NCBI GenBank assembly: GCA_964623265.1
Contig: CAZUTK010000040.1
Span: forward strand, 1-29,721
Source: CAZUTK01 sp964623265
Lineage (GTDB): Bacteria > Electryoneota > B3-LCP
DNA length: 29,721 nt
Reading direction: 5' to 3'
Below, one piece after another: positions 5,718 through 14,640 of the stretch. Both the position numbers and the translations under genes were made by a program. Position 1 is the first letter of the stretch. Each line of letters begins with the position of its first letter. Below the pieces are notes generated by a model. The model did no database searches and was not told the origin of the DNA. It worked only from the letters and a program-made list of their open reading frames with translations.

Positions 5718-6731
5718 TCAGTATTTAACAAACTGCCAATGCGGGATTTCCAGCTTGATGCGCGCCAGGAAGTTGTTGAAACCGGAGATTCGGTCCCCTT
5801 CTGCGGTGATATTCAAACCGCAGGCGGTCATGACGTCGAACAACGCCTTGGAGGCGGGGCAGCGAGGATAGCGTAAGATGAACGGTTCATTGCGCGCATA
5901 CGCCCTCTCCACTTCTTTGTCGCGGGGGATGAAGCCGACGGTCTGCAGCCGGAAACCGAAATTTTCCAGGATGAAGCTGAACATCTGATCGGCGGTCTTG
6001 CGCGCCGATGCGGATTCCACCATATTGAAAACGAGCTTGGGCTGAAACGTTTCCAGAACCTTCTCCAGACGATCCTTGGCTTCCCGGCTGGCGGCGCGGA
6101 TGGAACCGATCAAATCGCGACGCGTGCGGCTCCAGCCCTTGTTCTGGAAATCGTCAATGAGGGAGATGATGAACGCATCGTCGCGGAATTCCTGCTTCAG
6201 CCGCCGCACGAACGCCGCCTTCAGGAAGCGGTAGAAGCCCAACACCATGGCGTCCACATTCTGCGTGACGAGAAAACCTAAGGGTGCGGCGTTGAAGAAG
6301 TCGAGATTATTGAAGGTGATGTCGGGACCCAAGTCCACGATGATATACCCCGCATCCAGCATGGCGATGTTGCGGATCAGCTTCATCTTCTGCTGATACT
6401 GCGGGTTGGAGACGGAAATGATATCCGTGCCGCCGCAGATCAGGCGCAATTTCGGCGACGGCGTGGGCTCCATCACTTCCGAAAGATAGGTGACATCGCC
6501 CTGGATGAAATCTTTCAGTGTGTAACGAGGGGAGCTGATGCCCAGCAGCGTGGAGAGATCGGCGCCTCCCAGATCCGCATCCACCAGAACGACTTCATGC
6601 CCGAGAGTCGCCAGCGCGAGGGAGAGATTGATCGCAAAGGTGGATTTGCCCGTACCGCCTTTGCCGCTCGCCACAGCGAAGATTCTCTTCTGCCGGCTGA
6701 TGTCCGACAGATCCGGTGGTGCTTCATTCAT
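5718..6731 (-). CDS. MinD/ParA-family P-loop ATPase
   Basis: A 337-residue deviant-Walker ATPase. AVASGKGGTGKSTFAINLSL (residues about 20-39) is the deviant Walker A with the signature first Lys. VVLVDADLGGADLSTLLG is switch I/A'-like and YIIVDLGPDITFNN is Walker B-like. Its length and its central FLKAAFVRRLKQEF insertion resemble MinD/FlhG-like ATPases rather than short plasmid ParAs. Such proteins position structures on the membrane or nucleoid by ATP-dependent dimerisation. No flagellar, MinC/MinE or ParB gene is visible, so its cargo is unknown. It is expressed from a promoter at 6778-6806 with the small Arg-rich gene downstream. The C-terminus has no obvious amphipathic MinD tail. Confidence 0.88.
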   Translation of the reverse strand: MNEAPPDLSDISRQKRIFAVASGKGGTGKSTFAINLSLALATLGHEVVLVDADLGGADLSTLLGISSPRYTLKDFIQGDVTYLSEVMEPTPSPKLRLICGGTDIISVSNPQYQQKMKLIRNIAMLDAGYIIVDLGPDITFNNLDFFNAAPLGFLVTQNVDAMVLGFYRFLKAAFVRRLKQEFRDDAFIISLIDDFQNKGWSRTRRDLIGSIRAASREAKDRLEKVLETFQPKLVFNMVESASARKTADQMFSFILENFGFRLQTVGFIPRDKEVERAYARNEPFILRYPRCPASKALFDVMTACGLNITAEGDRISGFNNFLARIKLEIPHWQFVKY

Positions 6732-6777
6732 TATAAGCCTGGCTGAATTGCTGACGCCCTTCCTGCATGCTTACGTG

Positions 6778-6806
6778 AGTATAACCAAAATTATCCGAAA
6801 AGTCAA
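6778..6806 (-). promoter_or_regulatory. Sigma70-like promoter for the ParA-like gene
   Basis: On the minus strand: TTGACT, 17 bases, TATACT. The expected start would give a leader of about 40 nt before the ATG at 6731. Confidence 0.75.
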
Positions 6807-6839
6807 GTTTTTTTAGGAGCCTTTCAGGGGCGCGGCAAC

Positions 6840-6868
6840 TTTTCAGATGGAATGGAGTTTAATAGAAT
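6840..6868 (+). promoter_or_regulatory. Possible weak promoter for the coiled-coil gene
   Basis: TTTTCA, 17 bases, TAGAAT; the -10 box is good but the -35 box is poor. It lies about 26 bases before the ATG at 6894. Confidence 0.35.
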
Positions 6869-6893
6869 GTAACGCAATAATGGAGGTTTGACT

Positions 6894-7376
6894 ATGAGAT
6901 TTCACGATCGGCTTTTGCTGTGCGCCGCTTTTCTGGTTTTGATCATGAGCATAGCTTTCCTATCCGCTCAGGCGGACGATCCTATCTCCGCTGCAACCGC
7001 AGGGGTGAAAGATGCCGCGCAGGAACCGGATCCGATGGTTGCCGCCGCCGCACAGGAAGGTCAACAGGGGATCAATAAAGCCGCGATTTACGATCAGTTA
7101 AAACAGCTCGGGAAGGATTACCGCGAAGCGCGCTCGCAGGACGCCAAGCAGCGGATTTTAATTCGCGCGAATGATTTGATGAGTCAGCTTTTCGACGCCA
7201 AAGTGCAGCGCGAACAACGCCGCATTGACGCTCTCCAGAGACGCCTCAACGAGGAGCAGAACCGCCTCCATGAGATGCAGTTGCACAAACAGGATTTAGT
7301 CCATCAAGGCGTACAGCGCGCGCTGGAAACTGGGGAATTGCCGGATTGGGCGGCTCCTGCCAATCGGGCGGAATGA
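6894..7376 (+). CDS. Secreted coiled-coil hypothetical protein
   Basis: A 160-residue protein of unknown function. The start at 6894 is chosen because TGGAGG at 6881-6886 is well spaced before this ATG; an in-frame TTG at 6888 is too close to that site. Residues 1-27 form a signal peptide (RLLLCAAFLVLIMSIAFLSAQA), and the mature chain begins near ADDP. The first third is Ala-rich. Residues about 65-140 are a long charged helix (DAKVQREQRRIDALQRRLNEEQNRLHEMQ) with heptad spacing, predicted coiled coil. It ends with a Pro/Ala tail. A strong hairpin terminator follows at 7411. A periplasmic location is inferred from the signal alone. Confidence 0.75.
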   Translation: MRFHDRLLLCAAFLVLIMSIAFLSAQADDPISAATAGVKDAAQEPDPMVAAAAQEGQQGINKAAIYDQLKQLGKDYREARSQDAKQRILIRANDLMSQLFDAKVQREQRRIDALQRRLNEEQNRLHEMQLHKQDLVHQGVQRALETGELPDWAAPANRAE

Positions 7377-7410
7377 TCTTTTCCACCGAAAACGTATGAA
7401 GTCCTCCGCT

Positions 7411-7441
7411 GAAACCGGAAGCGTTACACGCTTCCGGTTTC
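7411..7441 (+). terminator. Strong hairpin after the coiled-coil gene
   Basis: GAAACCGGAAGCGT-TAC-ACGCTTCCGGTTTC is a perfect 14-bp stem starting 34 bases after the stop codon. It is followed by CTGTTTCCCCCTTTT, a broken T-tract. It is probably a terminator separating this gene from the thyX promoter. Confidence 0.72.
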
Positions 7442-7478
7442 CTGTTTCCCCCTTTTCCAATGATTATCAACTGTCGCC

Positions 7479-7507
7479 TTGACAAAGTGAATTGCAAAGA
7501 TTATATT
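7479..7507 (+). promoter_or_regulatory. Sigma70-like promoter for thyX
   Basis: TTGACA, 17 bases, TATATT: near-consensus. Transcription would begin about 24 bases before the ATG at 7538. Confidence 0.82.
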
Positions 7508-7537
7508 GACTGTAAAAAGCAGCGATAAAGCAAAAAT

Positions 7538-8473
7538 ATGCAGAATGAATTCGTTCGTTTGGAACGTTTGAGCGTTCCGGAGCTAGATGGGATTCTCGGA
7601 CAGCCTTTCCCCGTGCTGGATGATGGTTTCGTGCGCGTCATTGATTACATGGGATCGGATGAATCCATCGTGCAGGCGGCTCGCGTCTCCTACGGCCAAG
7701 GGACCAGGAAACGCCTCGAAGATGAAGGGTTGATCCGTTATTTGATGCGTCATCAGCACACCTCACCCTTTGAGATGTGCGAGATCAAACTGCATGTGCG
7801 CGTGCCGATGGATTGCTGGCGCCAGTGGATCCGGCATCGCACCGCCAACGTCAATGAGTATTCGACCCGCTACTCCATCGCCATCGAAGCCGCGCAGAAA
7901 ACGCAGCCCGATCAATGGCGCAAGCAGGGGATCCTGAACCGCCAGGGCAGCAGCGGGAAGCTGGACGAAGAAATCGGCAAGCAACTAACGCAGGAAGAAA
8001 TCGAACTGCACGATCGCTGTAGAGCGGTTTACCAACACCGCCTCGAGTTGGGGGTGGCGCGCGAACAGGCGCGCAAGGATCTGCCGCTTTCCACCTACAC
8101 GGAAGCCTATTGGAAGATTGATCTGCATAACCTCCTCCATTTCCTGGCTTTGCGTCTAGAATGGAAAGCCCAACAGGAGATCCGCGAATACGCTCGCGTC
8201 ATCGGCTATGACATCGTGCGGCGCTGGTGCCCCATAACCTGGGCGGCGTTTGAGGATTACCGCCTCGACAGCCTGCACCTTTCGAGAATGGAAGCGAAGA
8301 TACTGCAACTGCTGATTGCTGGAAAAGAAGCGGAAGCGATGGAGGAGTCGTTGGCTGCGAAACTGTTGCAGCGGAGCGAGAACGGTTTTAAGCCGACGCT
8401 CGAAGGAATCGAGTTTGAAGCGAAATTGAAGTCTCTCCAACTTCGCATCCCCTGGGAAGGAGGAGCTCGCTAA
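7538..8473 (+). CDS. thyX: Flavin-dependent thymidylate synthase ThyX
   Basis: It makes dTMP from dUMP using methylene-tetrahydrofolate and FAD, independently of ThyA. The ThyX signature RHRTANVNEYSTRYS lies at residues 99-113, and the late LRLEWKAQQEIREYA segment carries the family's conserved Arg and AQxEIR. At 311 residues it is longer than the common 220-250. The extra length is an insert around GILNRQGSSGKLDEEIGKQ and a C-terminal helical extension of about 80 residues. It is a single-gene unit with its own promoter at 7479 and a terminator upstream isolating it. Its stop overlaps the convergent tamA-like stop by four bases, with no terminator between. There is no strong Shine-Dalgarno before the ATG. 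Confidence 0.97.
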   Translation: MQNEFVRLERLSVPELDGILGQPFPVLDDGFVRVIDYMGSDESIVQAARVSYGQGTRKRLEDEGLIRYLMRHQHTSPFEMCEIKLHVRVPMDCWRQWIRHRTANVNEYSTRYSIAIEAAQKTQPDQWRKQGILNRQGSSGKLDEEIGKQLTQEEIELHDRCRAVYQHRLELGVAREQARKDLPLSTYTEAYWKIDLHNLLHFLALRLEWKAQQEIREYARVIGYDIVRRWCPITWAAFEDYRLDSLHLSRMEAKILQLLIAGKEAEAMEESLAAKLLQRSENGFKPTLEGIEFEAKLKSLQLRIPWEGGAR

Positions 8474-10263
8474 AAAGCCTGTCCGACGCTGAAATATAAC
8501 CGCACATCGTCTTCATTGTCTTTCTTCCAAGGGTTTAGACCTACATCCAACCGTATGATTCCCAAAGGAGTATAAGCGCGGATACCAGCTCCAGGGGAAG
8601 TGCGAACATCGGTTAGATGAAAGTGACGGAAAGAAGACCACACATTGCCGGCGTCGAAAAATGCCGCGATGCCGAACATCTTCCAGACAGACTGCCGCAA
8701 TTCCAGCACATTCCAGGTGATCTTGAAATTCCCGCCGATTGGTTCTCCGTTTACATCTTTCGGACCCACTTGCTGATAACCGAAACCCCGCAAAACGTTG
8801 GGTCCGCCCGCGTAAAACCGCTCGCTTAATGGAGTCGGGCGGGTGGTCCACCAATTGTCCATCCAACCAATTTCCAGAGCCGTACCGACAACCATCGAGC
8901 GGGTTAAGGATCGAAAGCTGCGCGCCTGTACATCGGTGCGGAAGAAATCCGTCGTCGCACCCAGCACCGAACCCGCCAGTTCATTGTCCCATTGCAGGTA
9001 ACTTCCCTGGCGGCTGTTGATTATATCATCCCGCATATCGTATTTCTGCTGGACGATCAGACTGGAGATGTCCGCTTTCAGATCCACCGGGGTCTCAGCA
9101 AGCGTCACGTTCGCGAATTTCGCGGTTTCATAGCGGTATTGAAAAGATAGGGTAAACGCCGGACTCAGACTCCTCCAGAGCACACCTTTGCCGATTTTCC
9201 GGTAGAGTTCATAACTGGGTTCTTCTTGAAATTCGTATTTGAATGTCAGATCGTTATTCCAACGCTGTCCTAAGATCCAGGGCTGCGAGTAGGATGCTTC
9301 CAGACTGCGTTGAATGAAACTGATCTGCCCGGTCAACCCGATTTTCCTCGCGGTGCCGAAGAGATTGGCATTGTAGAGTTCCAATCTGGCGCGCGCCTGT
9401 TCGACCGTTGCATACCCTATCGAAGCACCCAATCGTATGGACTTGAATTCCTGAAATTCCAACCGGATATCTTTCTTGGCGGAATCGGCCTCCTCGGGCG
9501 TGATGGTCTGAATCTGCACATTTTGGAATAATCCCGTGCGGAAAAGCCGCTGCCGAGTTTCGATCAAAGAGCTGTATCTCACAATATCGCCCGGATGGAG
9601 GAGCAGTTCGCGGTCCACGACGAACGGTCGGGTTTTTTCCAAACCTTCACAGCGGATATTTTTAACGGTGTACTGGATGCCTTCGGAGATGATGAAATCC
9701 ACCATGGCTCTATGAGTCTCCAGGTTAATCTTCGTGTCCGGCTGGATCTGGGCATCGAGATAGCCCTGGTTTGCATAAAGGGCCAGCATTTCCCGAACTG
9801 CGGCATCAATTTTGGGAGTCTCAAAGGGATCGCCTGAGCGGATGCCGGCCTTTCGCATCAGGAGGCTGTCCGGCTGGCTTTGGTTTCCGAAAAAGGCGAC
9901 GCTTTCCAGAGTAGTGAGTTCGCCTTCTGATATGGCAATTCTGATTTTGGCAGTGTTTCGAATGGAGTCAAGCTGAACTTCGCCTGCGGTGACGGTTGCT
10001 TCCAGGTAGCCGTGCGCGCGGTAAAAAGCGGCGATGTTCTTCAAATCTTCGTCGAGCACCTGACGGCGAAAGAAAACGCGGGTCAGCAGGTTCGATGGAC
10101 GGGTGATCATGATGCGCTGCAGGTCGGAGGATGAGAACGCCTGATTGCCTTCAAACGCCACTTCTTTGACCTTGAACCTGCGGGAGGATTCTTTCGACAG
10201 CGCGCAGAGAGGGAGGATCAGCGCGAGTACCAACGGGAAAAGATGTTTTGTTCGCAGAATCAC
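8470..10263 (-). CDS. tamA: Omp85-family outer membrane protein (TamA/BamA-like)
   Basis: A 597-residue protein with a signal peptide (FPLVLALILPLCALS). It then has about three POTRA domains, roughly residues 29-103 (FKVKEVAFEGNQAFSSSDL), 104-185 and 187-265, and a C-terminal 16-strand type barrel. The Omp85 motif LRGFGY is at 491-496 and the FDAGN motif is near 536-540. The chain ends in Phe (VRLYFSVGQAF), as expected for a barrel-assembly signal. Three POTRAs and the overlap with tamB fit TamA better than the five-POTRA BamA, though in many phyla the partner is simply called BamA-like. It starts with GTG overlapping the tamB stop (GTGA). The pair would insert or transport material across the outer membrane. 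Confidence 0.88.
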   Translation of the reverse strand: MILRTKHLFPLVLALILPLCALSKESSRRFKVKEVAFEGNQAFSSSDLQRIMITRPSNLLTRVFFRRQVLDEDLKNIAAFYRAHGYLEATVTAGEVQLDSIRNTAKIRIAISEGELTTLESVAFFGNQSQPDSLLMRKAGIRSGDPFETPKIDAAVREMLALYANQGYLDAQIQPDTKINLETHRAMVDFIISEGIQYTVKNIRCEGLEKTRPFVVDRELLLHPGDIVRYSSLIETRQRLFRTGLFQNVQIQTITPEEADSAKKDIRLEFQEFKSIRLGASIGYATVEQARARLELYNANLFGTARKIGLTGQISFIQRSLEASYSQPWILGQRWNNDLTFKYEFQEEPSYELYRKIGKGVLWRSLSPAFTLSFQYRYETAKFANVTLAETPVDLKADISSLIVQQKYDMRDDIINSRQGSYLQWDNELAGSVLGATTDFFRTDVQARSFRSLTRSMVVGTALEIGWMDNWWTTRPTPLSERFYAGGPNVLRGFGYQQVGPKDVNGEPIGGNFKITWNVLELRQSVWKMFGIAAFFDAGNVWSSFRHFHLTDVRTSPGAGIRAYTPLGIIRLDVGLNPWKKDNEDDVRLYFSVGQAF

Positions 10264-13200
10264 CGGAACCTGACCTCGTATTTCAAATCTATGCCCGTCT
10301 CTCCAGTTTGAATCGTCTCCCCCTGCAGAGAGAATTGACGCGAGAGGCGATAAATCATTCGAATGCCGTTCTCATTGAAATGACCGACGTTCGTGAGATA
10401 GGTGATTTCCAAGCGGTCGCTGATCTGTTTGGTCGCCGCGATCCTGGGTCCCCATGAACTGCTCTGTTCGAATAAATTACCTTCGATGGTGACTTCGTCC
10501 AATCCCAGCTTTTCGCCGACGTTGCGGGAGATATATCCGGAAAGAATATAGCTGGAAAGTGATTCGGCTCGCGAAACGAGAACGTCGCCGGTCTTCGAGC
10601 TGACGCCGTTGCCCGTAAGCTGCTGGCGGGTGGCGCCCAAGGTAATCAGCGAAACGATATCGGCGTTTTCCAGCGGCGGGGTGGAGGTGAGCTCGACTTT
10701 TACATCTTCCGGCGTTCCAGTCAGCGTCAGAAGAATCTCGTAGGTGGTTGCCTCCAATGCCTGATAGGTTCGAACGGACGTTTTCGCCGTCAGGTTGATT
10801 TCGGGGTTGATTCGATCCGGATTCTGAAAGTGGATGCTTCCATCCACAATCGCGAATTTGCGGTCCAGGAACATCACATAGCCCTCTTCCAGAGAAATGC
10901 GTCCGGTTATATTCGGTTGAAGAGGGGTCCCGACGAGGGTGATGTCCGCCAATGCCCGCAATCTCGCCACATTGTTGTCCAGCCAAATGCGATCGCTATC
11001 GCGCACTTTGATGTTCAGCTCAGTCGCGGATAGCAGCGGTGAAGGCTGCTTTTCCACCGCAGACTTGGGCACCCGCGCGCCGGTGATAAAGTCTTGAGGA
11101 TGGAGATCTTTGATGATGCGGGTTTCGCCGAATTTCAGGTCGCCGGATAAGAGATAGCCCACATCCTGATTCTGATATTCGAGATGACCGGAATCAAGCG
11201 TCAGTTTCAACAGATCCGGGAGGTCTACTTTCAGCTTGTTCATATCCATATGCAGGGAGATGCGGCTTAGCGTGCCTGCTTCGTGCCGGAGTTCTCCTGC
11301 AAGAAACAGAGTTCCTTCGCCCAAGCGCGCAAAAACCGAATCAATGTTCACTCTGTCGCCGATAAGAGACGCTGAAATCACTCCGTTCCGCAGGGGCTCA
11401 CCCAGCAGCGGGATGAAAGCGCCGCAATTTCGCACCTGGATTCGCCCGGTTACATCGGGGTCGTGCATTTGTCCGGTAAGCTGCAAATTTAGGTTTGCAT
11501 CGCCGGATAAATTCTGAACGCTTGGGACGAACGGCTGCAGAAGTGAGAGCTTCAACTCCTGCACGTTGACATCCAGCAAAGTGGAATCCGCGGCGATCTT
11601 ACCCACAGCGGACAGGGAGCCGCTGTCTGCGATCGCCAAATGCATATCCAAAAGGAAGTCCTGCCAATCTTTGGAAGTGACTCTCCCCTGCATCTGGAAA
11701 GGTAGGTTTTGCACAGAACCTTGAAGACCGGCGAGTTCAAGTACGGAATCCTTTAGCGTCAGGGAGAAGGCGATGCCTTCGATTCCGGTTTCGTTTTCAC
11801 CGAAGCGAATTTTCCCGTTCTTCAGCTCAACAATCCCCTGGGGGTGCAGATCGCGAAGAGCCCCGTCCCAGAAAAAGTCGTAATCCGCCTGCCCTGCCAG
11901 CGTCCATTTGCCCGCGAAAAAAGGATTCAGGATGCGCAAATCCAAGTTTCGACCGATGGCGCTCCCTTTGATCCTGCTGCGCTCGTTGAAGACCGGCGCA
12001 CCCAGGCTATCTACGGATGCTTCGGCGATAACGGCGAAATGCGAATATAAGTTCGGGTCGTGGATTTCCAGCCGTTTCAGTTGAATCAACCCCTTCTGAT
12101 ACGAGATTTCTCCGCCTAAAGAATCTACCAGGAGATTCTGAAAGGAGGGCTGATCCAGGTGAAACCGGAAATCGGCTTCCGTGTTTTGAGGCGAACCGGC
12201 GTACTCCAGATTGAAATTCAGCCGTCCACCCAGGTCCGGTGAATTCGGCAGAAAAGCTGCTATGTTGTGAACCGAGACTTGCTTCCCTTTTACGTTCAAC
12301 TTTATCCTGGATCTTTCTGCGAAGTCGAGTCGGACGTCCATCTTCCCGGCGGATTCGGGCGTCGGCGAGCTGTTCGAAATGGGTCCCCGCCGACGAGCGG
12401 GTAAAGGAGGAGGATGATCCAAGAATGATGCCATATCCGAAAAGATGCGATAATCCGGTGGAACATCGAAGAGATTGATCTGAGCTGTTGCTTCTTGAAA
12501 TGTGAGAGGCGCAATCCCGCGAATCGAAATCAGGAGGCTGTCCTTGCGGAGCATCAGAGGTTCGAGTTGAATACCATCTTCCGTCAATTTGAACCGCGCG
12601 AAGCCTTCGTCGGCTCGGTAGTGGTCGTAGCCGGGCTCGATGAAATTTGCGATGACTTCGCCCTTCAAATTGTCTATGGAACCATGGAGGTTGCCGCGGT
12701 ATCGGAAGCTGCCGGAGAGTTGCTTGATCCCGAAGGGCGGGTTCAGACTGTCCACTTGTTGCCAAGCTCCCGCGAAGCGCGCGGATTGGATGAAAAGCCG
12801 CCCCGAGGAATATTCCAGTATTCCCCGGAGCGAATCCAGCGGGAAATTCTGATAATTCAGGCTGTCCAGAGCCAGTTCGATGTGGAAAGCCGGCGCTTCC
12901 AGAGTTCCGGTGATTTCCCCCTGCGCCTTCATCCTGCCGGTAAGATCGGAGATTTTGAACATAGCTGCGTAAGGAGGAATTTGCGGAATGTCAGCGCTGA
13001 AACGACCCCGGATTCGATTCGAATCAGCCCGCAGCGAGGCGAGCATCCGAGACGCGCCTTGCGCGATGCTCAGATCCGCGCGTTGGTCTTTATGTTCCAA
13101 ATGAAACGTAAAATCGGGCAGAGCGCGCTCTCTAAAGGTGACATTTTGCAACTGAATGTCGGTGAGAATCTCGCTTTTCCGCCAGAGATCGGGAAAATTC

Positions 13201-14405
13201 GCGGAACCGCCGATGGGTCCAAAAAGATTTACTTTACCGCTGATTCTGCCGGTGTAGGGCGAACGGTCATGGTAGAGAAATCGCCAGATCTCCCTGAAAT
13301 CAATGGATTGGAGCGACAGAGATGCGGTTACATCCCGGTTGGCTCCGGTGTGGAGCGTTCCCTGTGCTGTTATCGCGCCGCCGAACGCCGTCAACTTCAG
13401 GCTGTCCAGTTTCGCTTCCCCGGGCTGCCATTCTCCCCGGATGAATCCGCTGTTCAATGACAAATCCGCCAAGCCGACCTGCACCAGGCTCACTTCGGCG
13501 CGAACGACGGGATGCGCCGTCGAACCGCTGAACGTGATCTTCGCATCGCATAACCCGCGGGTAGGCTTTATCGCATCCGGAATATATTCATCCAGCAGCG
13601 TCGCAATGGAGTCGAGGTGCCCGGTAAGGGAGACGCTTCCCTGAAGATCGCCCGCCGTCGTCAAGGTGCCCTCGCCGGATAATGCCAGATCCGGCAGAGT
13701 CAACCTCAGCGACTCAATCTGAAGCACCTTATCAAGGAATGACCCTTTGAGGAGAATATCCTGCGCCGATAGCGAGGATTCCGACCATGCCGCCTCTGCC
13801 GATTTCAACCGAAGATGGAGGCGGTAAGCGTCTTCCTGAAGCCTGTCCGCGAAAAAGCTCAAATCCTTGATTTGAATGCGATGCAGAGCGGATTTTGAAT
13901 CCGTGAAATCCGCCTGGACGTCGGAGATCTTCAGATGGTGCAGGATGATTCGAAAAGACGCTTTTTTCGTCGAGTCCGGCGCAGTTTCCGCACGGAGCGA
14001 AAACTTGGGCAAGTTCAGTGTTCCCGAACTGTCGCGGCGCAACGAAACGGATAGCCCCTGCATCTCGACGTCGGTGAGAGACAGCTCTTTTTGCAATAGA
14101 GCGAACAGATTATAGCGGAGCTCAGCGTGCTTCAGAGCGGCGAAAGTCATGCCGGAATCCGGTGGAACTTCGATGCGGATGTCGCGGAGGCGGACGTAGG
14201 AGATCAGGTTGGTTTCGAAACCGCCGATCTTGATTCGGCTGTTCAGCAGATGGCTGAGCTGTTTTTCCGCGATGCGGCGGCTGATGAGCTCGCCGGGCGG
14301 CAGAGTCGCCAAGGTCAGCGCGGCGAAGAGCAACACGATCAGCGCCAGCAGCAGAGCGATCCCCCGGCGGAAGATGGATTTTACGGCTGATCGGATCGAA
14401 GCCAT
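10260..14405 (-). CDS. tamB: TamB-like (DUF490, AsmA-like) envelope protein
   Basis: A 1381-residue protein anchored by one N-terminal transmembrane segment (about residues 13-36, IALLLALIVLLFAALTLATL). A very long periplasmic stretch of beta-rich AsmA/TamB-type repeats follows; these proteins form hydrophobic grooves that bridge inner and outer membranes and are linked to phospholipid transport and outer-membrane assembly. The C-terminal DUF490 domain is clear from about residue 1060: ITGRISLEEGYVMFLDRKF, then INLTAKTSVRTYQALEAT and TLTGTPEDVKVELTSTPPL. The tail ends in GIDLKYEVRFR. It is first in a two-gene operon whose promoter is at 14489-14517; the tamA-like gene overlaps by four bases. 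No break or frameshift is seen. Confidence 0.92.
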   Translation of the reverse strand: MASIRSAVKSIFRRGIALLLALIVLLFAALTLATLPPGELISRRIAEKQLSHLLNSRIKIGGFETNLISYVRLRDIRIEVPPDSGMTFAALKHAELRYNLFALLQKELSLTDVEMQGLSVSLRRDSSGTLNLPKFSLRAETAPDSTKKASFRIILHHLKISDVQADFTDSKSALHRIQIKDLSFFADRLQEDAYRLHLRLKSAEAAWSESSLSAQDILLKGSFLDKVLQIESLRLTLPDLALSGEGTLTTAGDLQGSVSLTGHLDSIATLLDEYIPDAIKPTRGLCDAKITFSGSTAHPVVRAEVSLVQVGLADLSLNSGFIRGEWQPGEAKLDSLKLTAFGGAITAQGTLHTGANRDVTASLSLQSIDFREIWRFLYHDRSPYTGRISGKVNLFGPIGGSANFPDLWRKSEILTDIQLQNVTFRERALPDFTFHLEHKDQRADLSIAQGASRMLASLRADSNRIRGRFSADIPQIPPYAAMFKISDLTGRMKAQGEITGTLEAPAFHIELALDSLNYQNFPLDSLRGILEYSSGRLFIQSARFAGAWQQVDSLNPPFGIKQLSGSFRYRGNLHGSIDNLKGEVIANFIEPGYDHYRADEGFARFKLTEDGIQLEPLMLRKDSLLISIRGIAPLTFQEATAQINLFDVPPDYRIFSDMASFLDHPPPLPARRRGPISNSSPTPESAGKMDVRLDFAERSRIKLNVKGKQVSVHNIAAFLPNSPDLGGRLNFNLEYAGSPQNTEADFRFHLDQPSFQNLLVDSLGGEISYQKGLIQLKRLEIHDPNLYSHFAVIAEASVDSLGAPVFNERSRIKGSAIGRNLDLRILNPFFAGKWTLAGQADYDFFWDGALRDLHPQGIVELKNGKIRFGENETGIEGIAFSLTLKDSVLELAGLQGSVQNLPFQMQGRVTSKDWQDFLLDMHLAIADSGSLSAVGKIAADSTLLDVNVQELKLSLLQPFVPSVQNLSGDANLNLQLTGQMHDPDVTGRIQVRNCGAFIPLLGEPLRNGVISASLIGDRVNIDSVFARLGEGTLFLAGELRHEAGTLSRISLHMDMNKLKVDLPDLLKLTLDSGHLEYQNQDVGYLLSGDLKFGETRIIKDLHPQDFITGARVPKSAVEKQPSPLLSATELNIKVRDSDRIWLDNNVARLRALADITLVGTPLQPNITGRISLEEGYVMFLDRKFAIVDGSIHFQNPDRINPEINLTAKTSVRTYQALEATTYEILLTLTGTPEDVKVELTSTPPLENADIVSLITLGATRQQLTGNGVSSKTGDVLVSRAESLSSYILSGYISRNVGEKLGLDEVTIEGNLFEQSSSWGPRIAATKQISDRLEITYLTNVGHFNENGIRMIYRLSRQFSLQGETIQTGETGIDLKYEVRFR

Positions 14406-14488
14406 AGATCGGGAAAGATACAGGTAAAACGGTGCTGATGCCGAAAATTATACGATTCAGGCGCGGTTCTGTTTCGGACGGATGGCGC

Positions 14489-14517
14489 AATATAGCCAAT
14501 GCCCGTTTGCGAAGCAA
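14489..14517 (-). promoter_or_regulatory. Sigma70-like promoter for the tamB-tamA operon
   Basis: On the minus strand: TTGCTT, 17 bases, TATATT. It gives a leader of about 77 nt. The same hexamer pair recurs at 17289-17317 and 28165-28193. Confidence 0.75.
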
Positions 14518-14583
14518 GCGCTAAAAACCCGGCATCTCAGAGGAATGGAGACTGGCTTCAGTGTAAATTGTGTAAAAAAGGGG

Positions 14584-14612
14584 TTGCTTGAACGCTGCCG
14601 ATCGCCTATTTT
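14584..14612 (+). promoter_or_regulatory. Possible promoter for the Nudix gene
   Basis: TTGCTT, 17 bases, TATTTT, about 22 nt of leader before the ATG at 14641. The TATAAAAT nearer the start lacks a matching -35 box. Confidence 0.45.
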
Positions 14613-14640
14613 GTTTTGACAGATTCTTTTATAAAATCGT

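Noticed and set aside
12495..13460. A 321-codon plus-strand open frame inside tamB
   Set aside because: It is antisense to a continuous, well-conserved tamB frame and shows no domain; a shadow frame.
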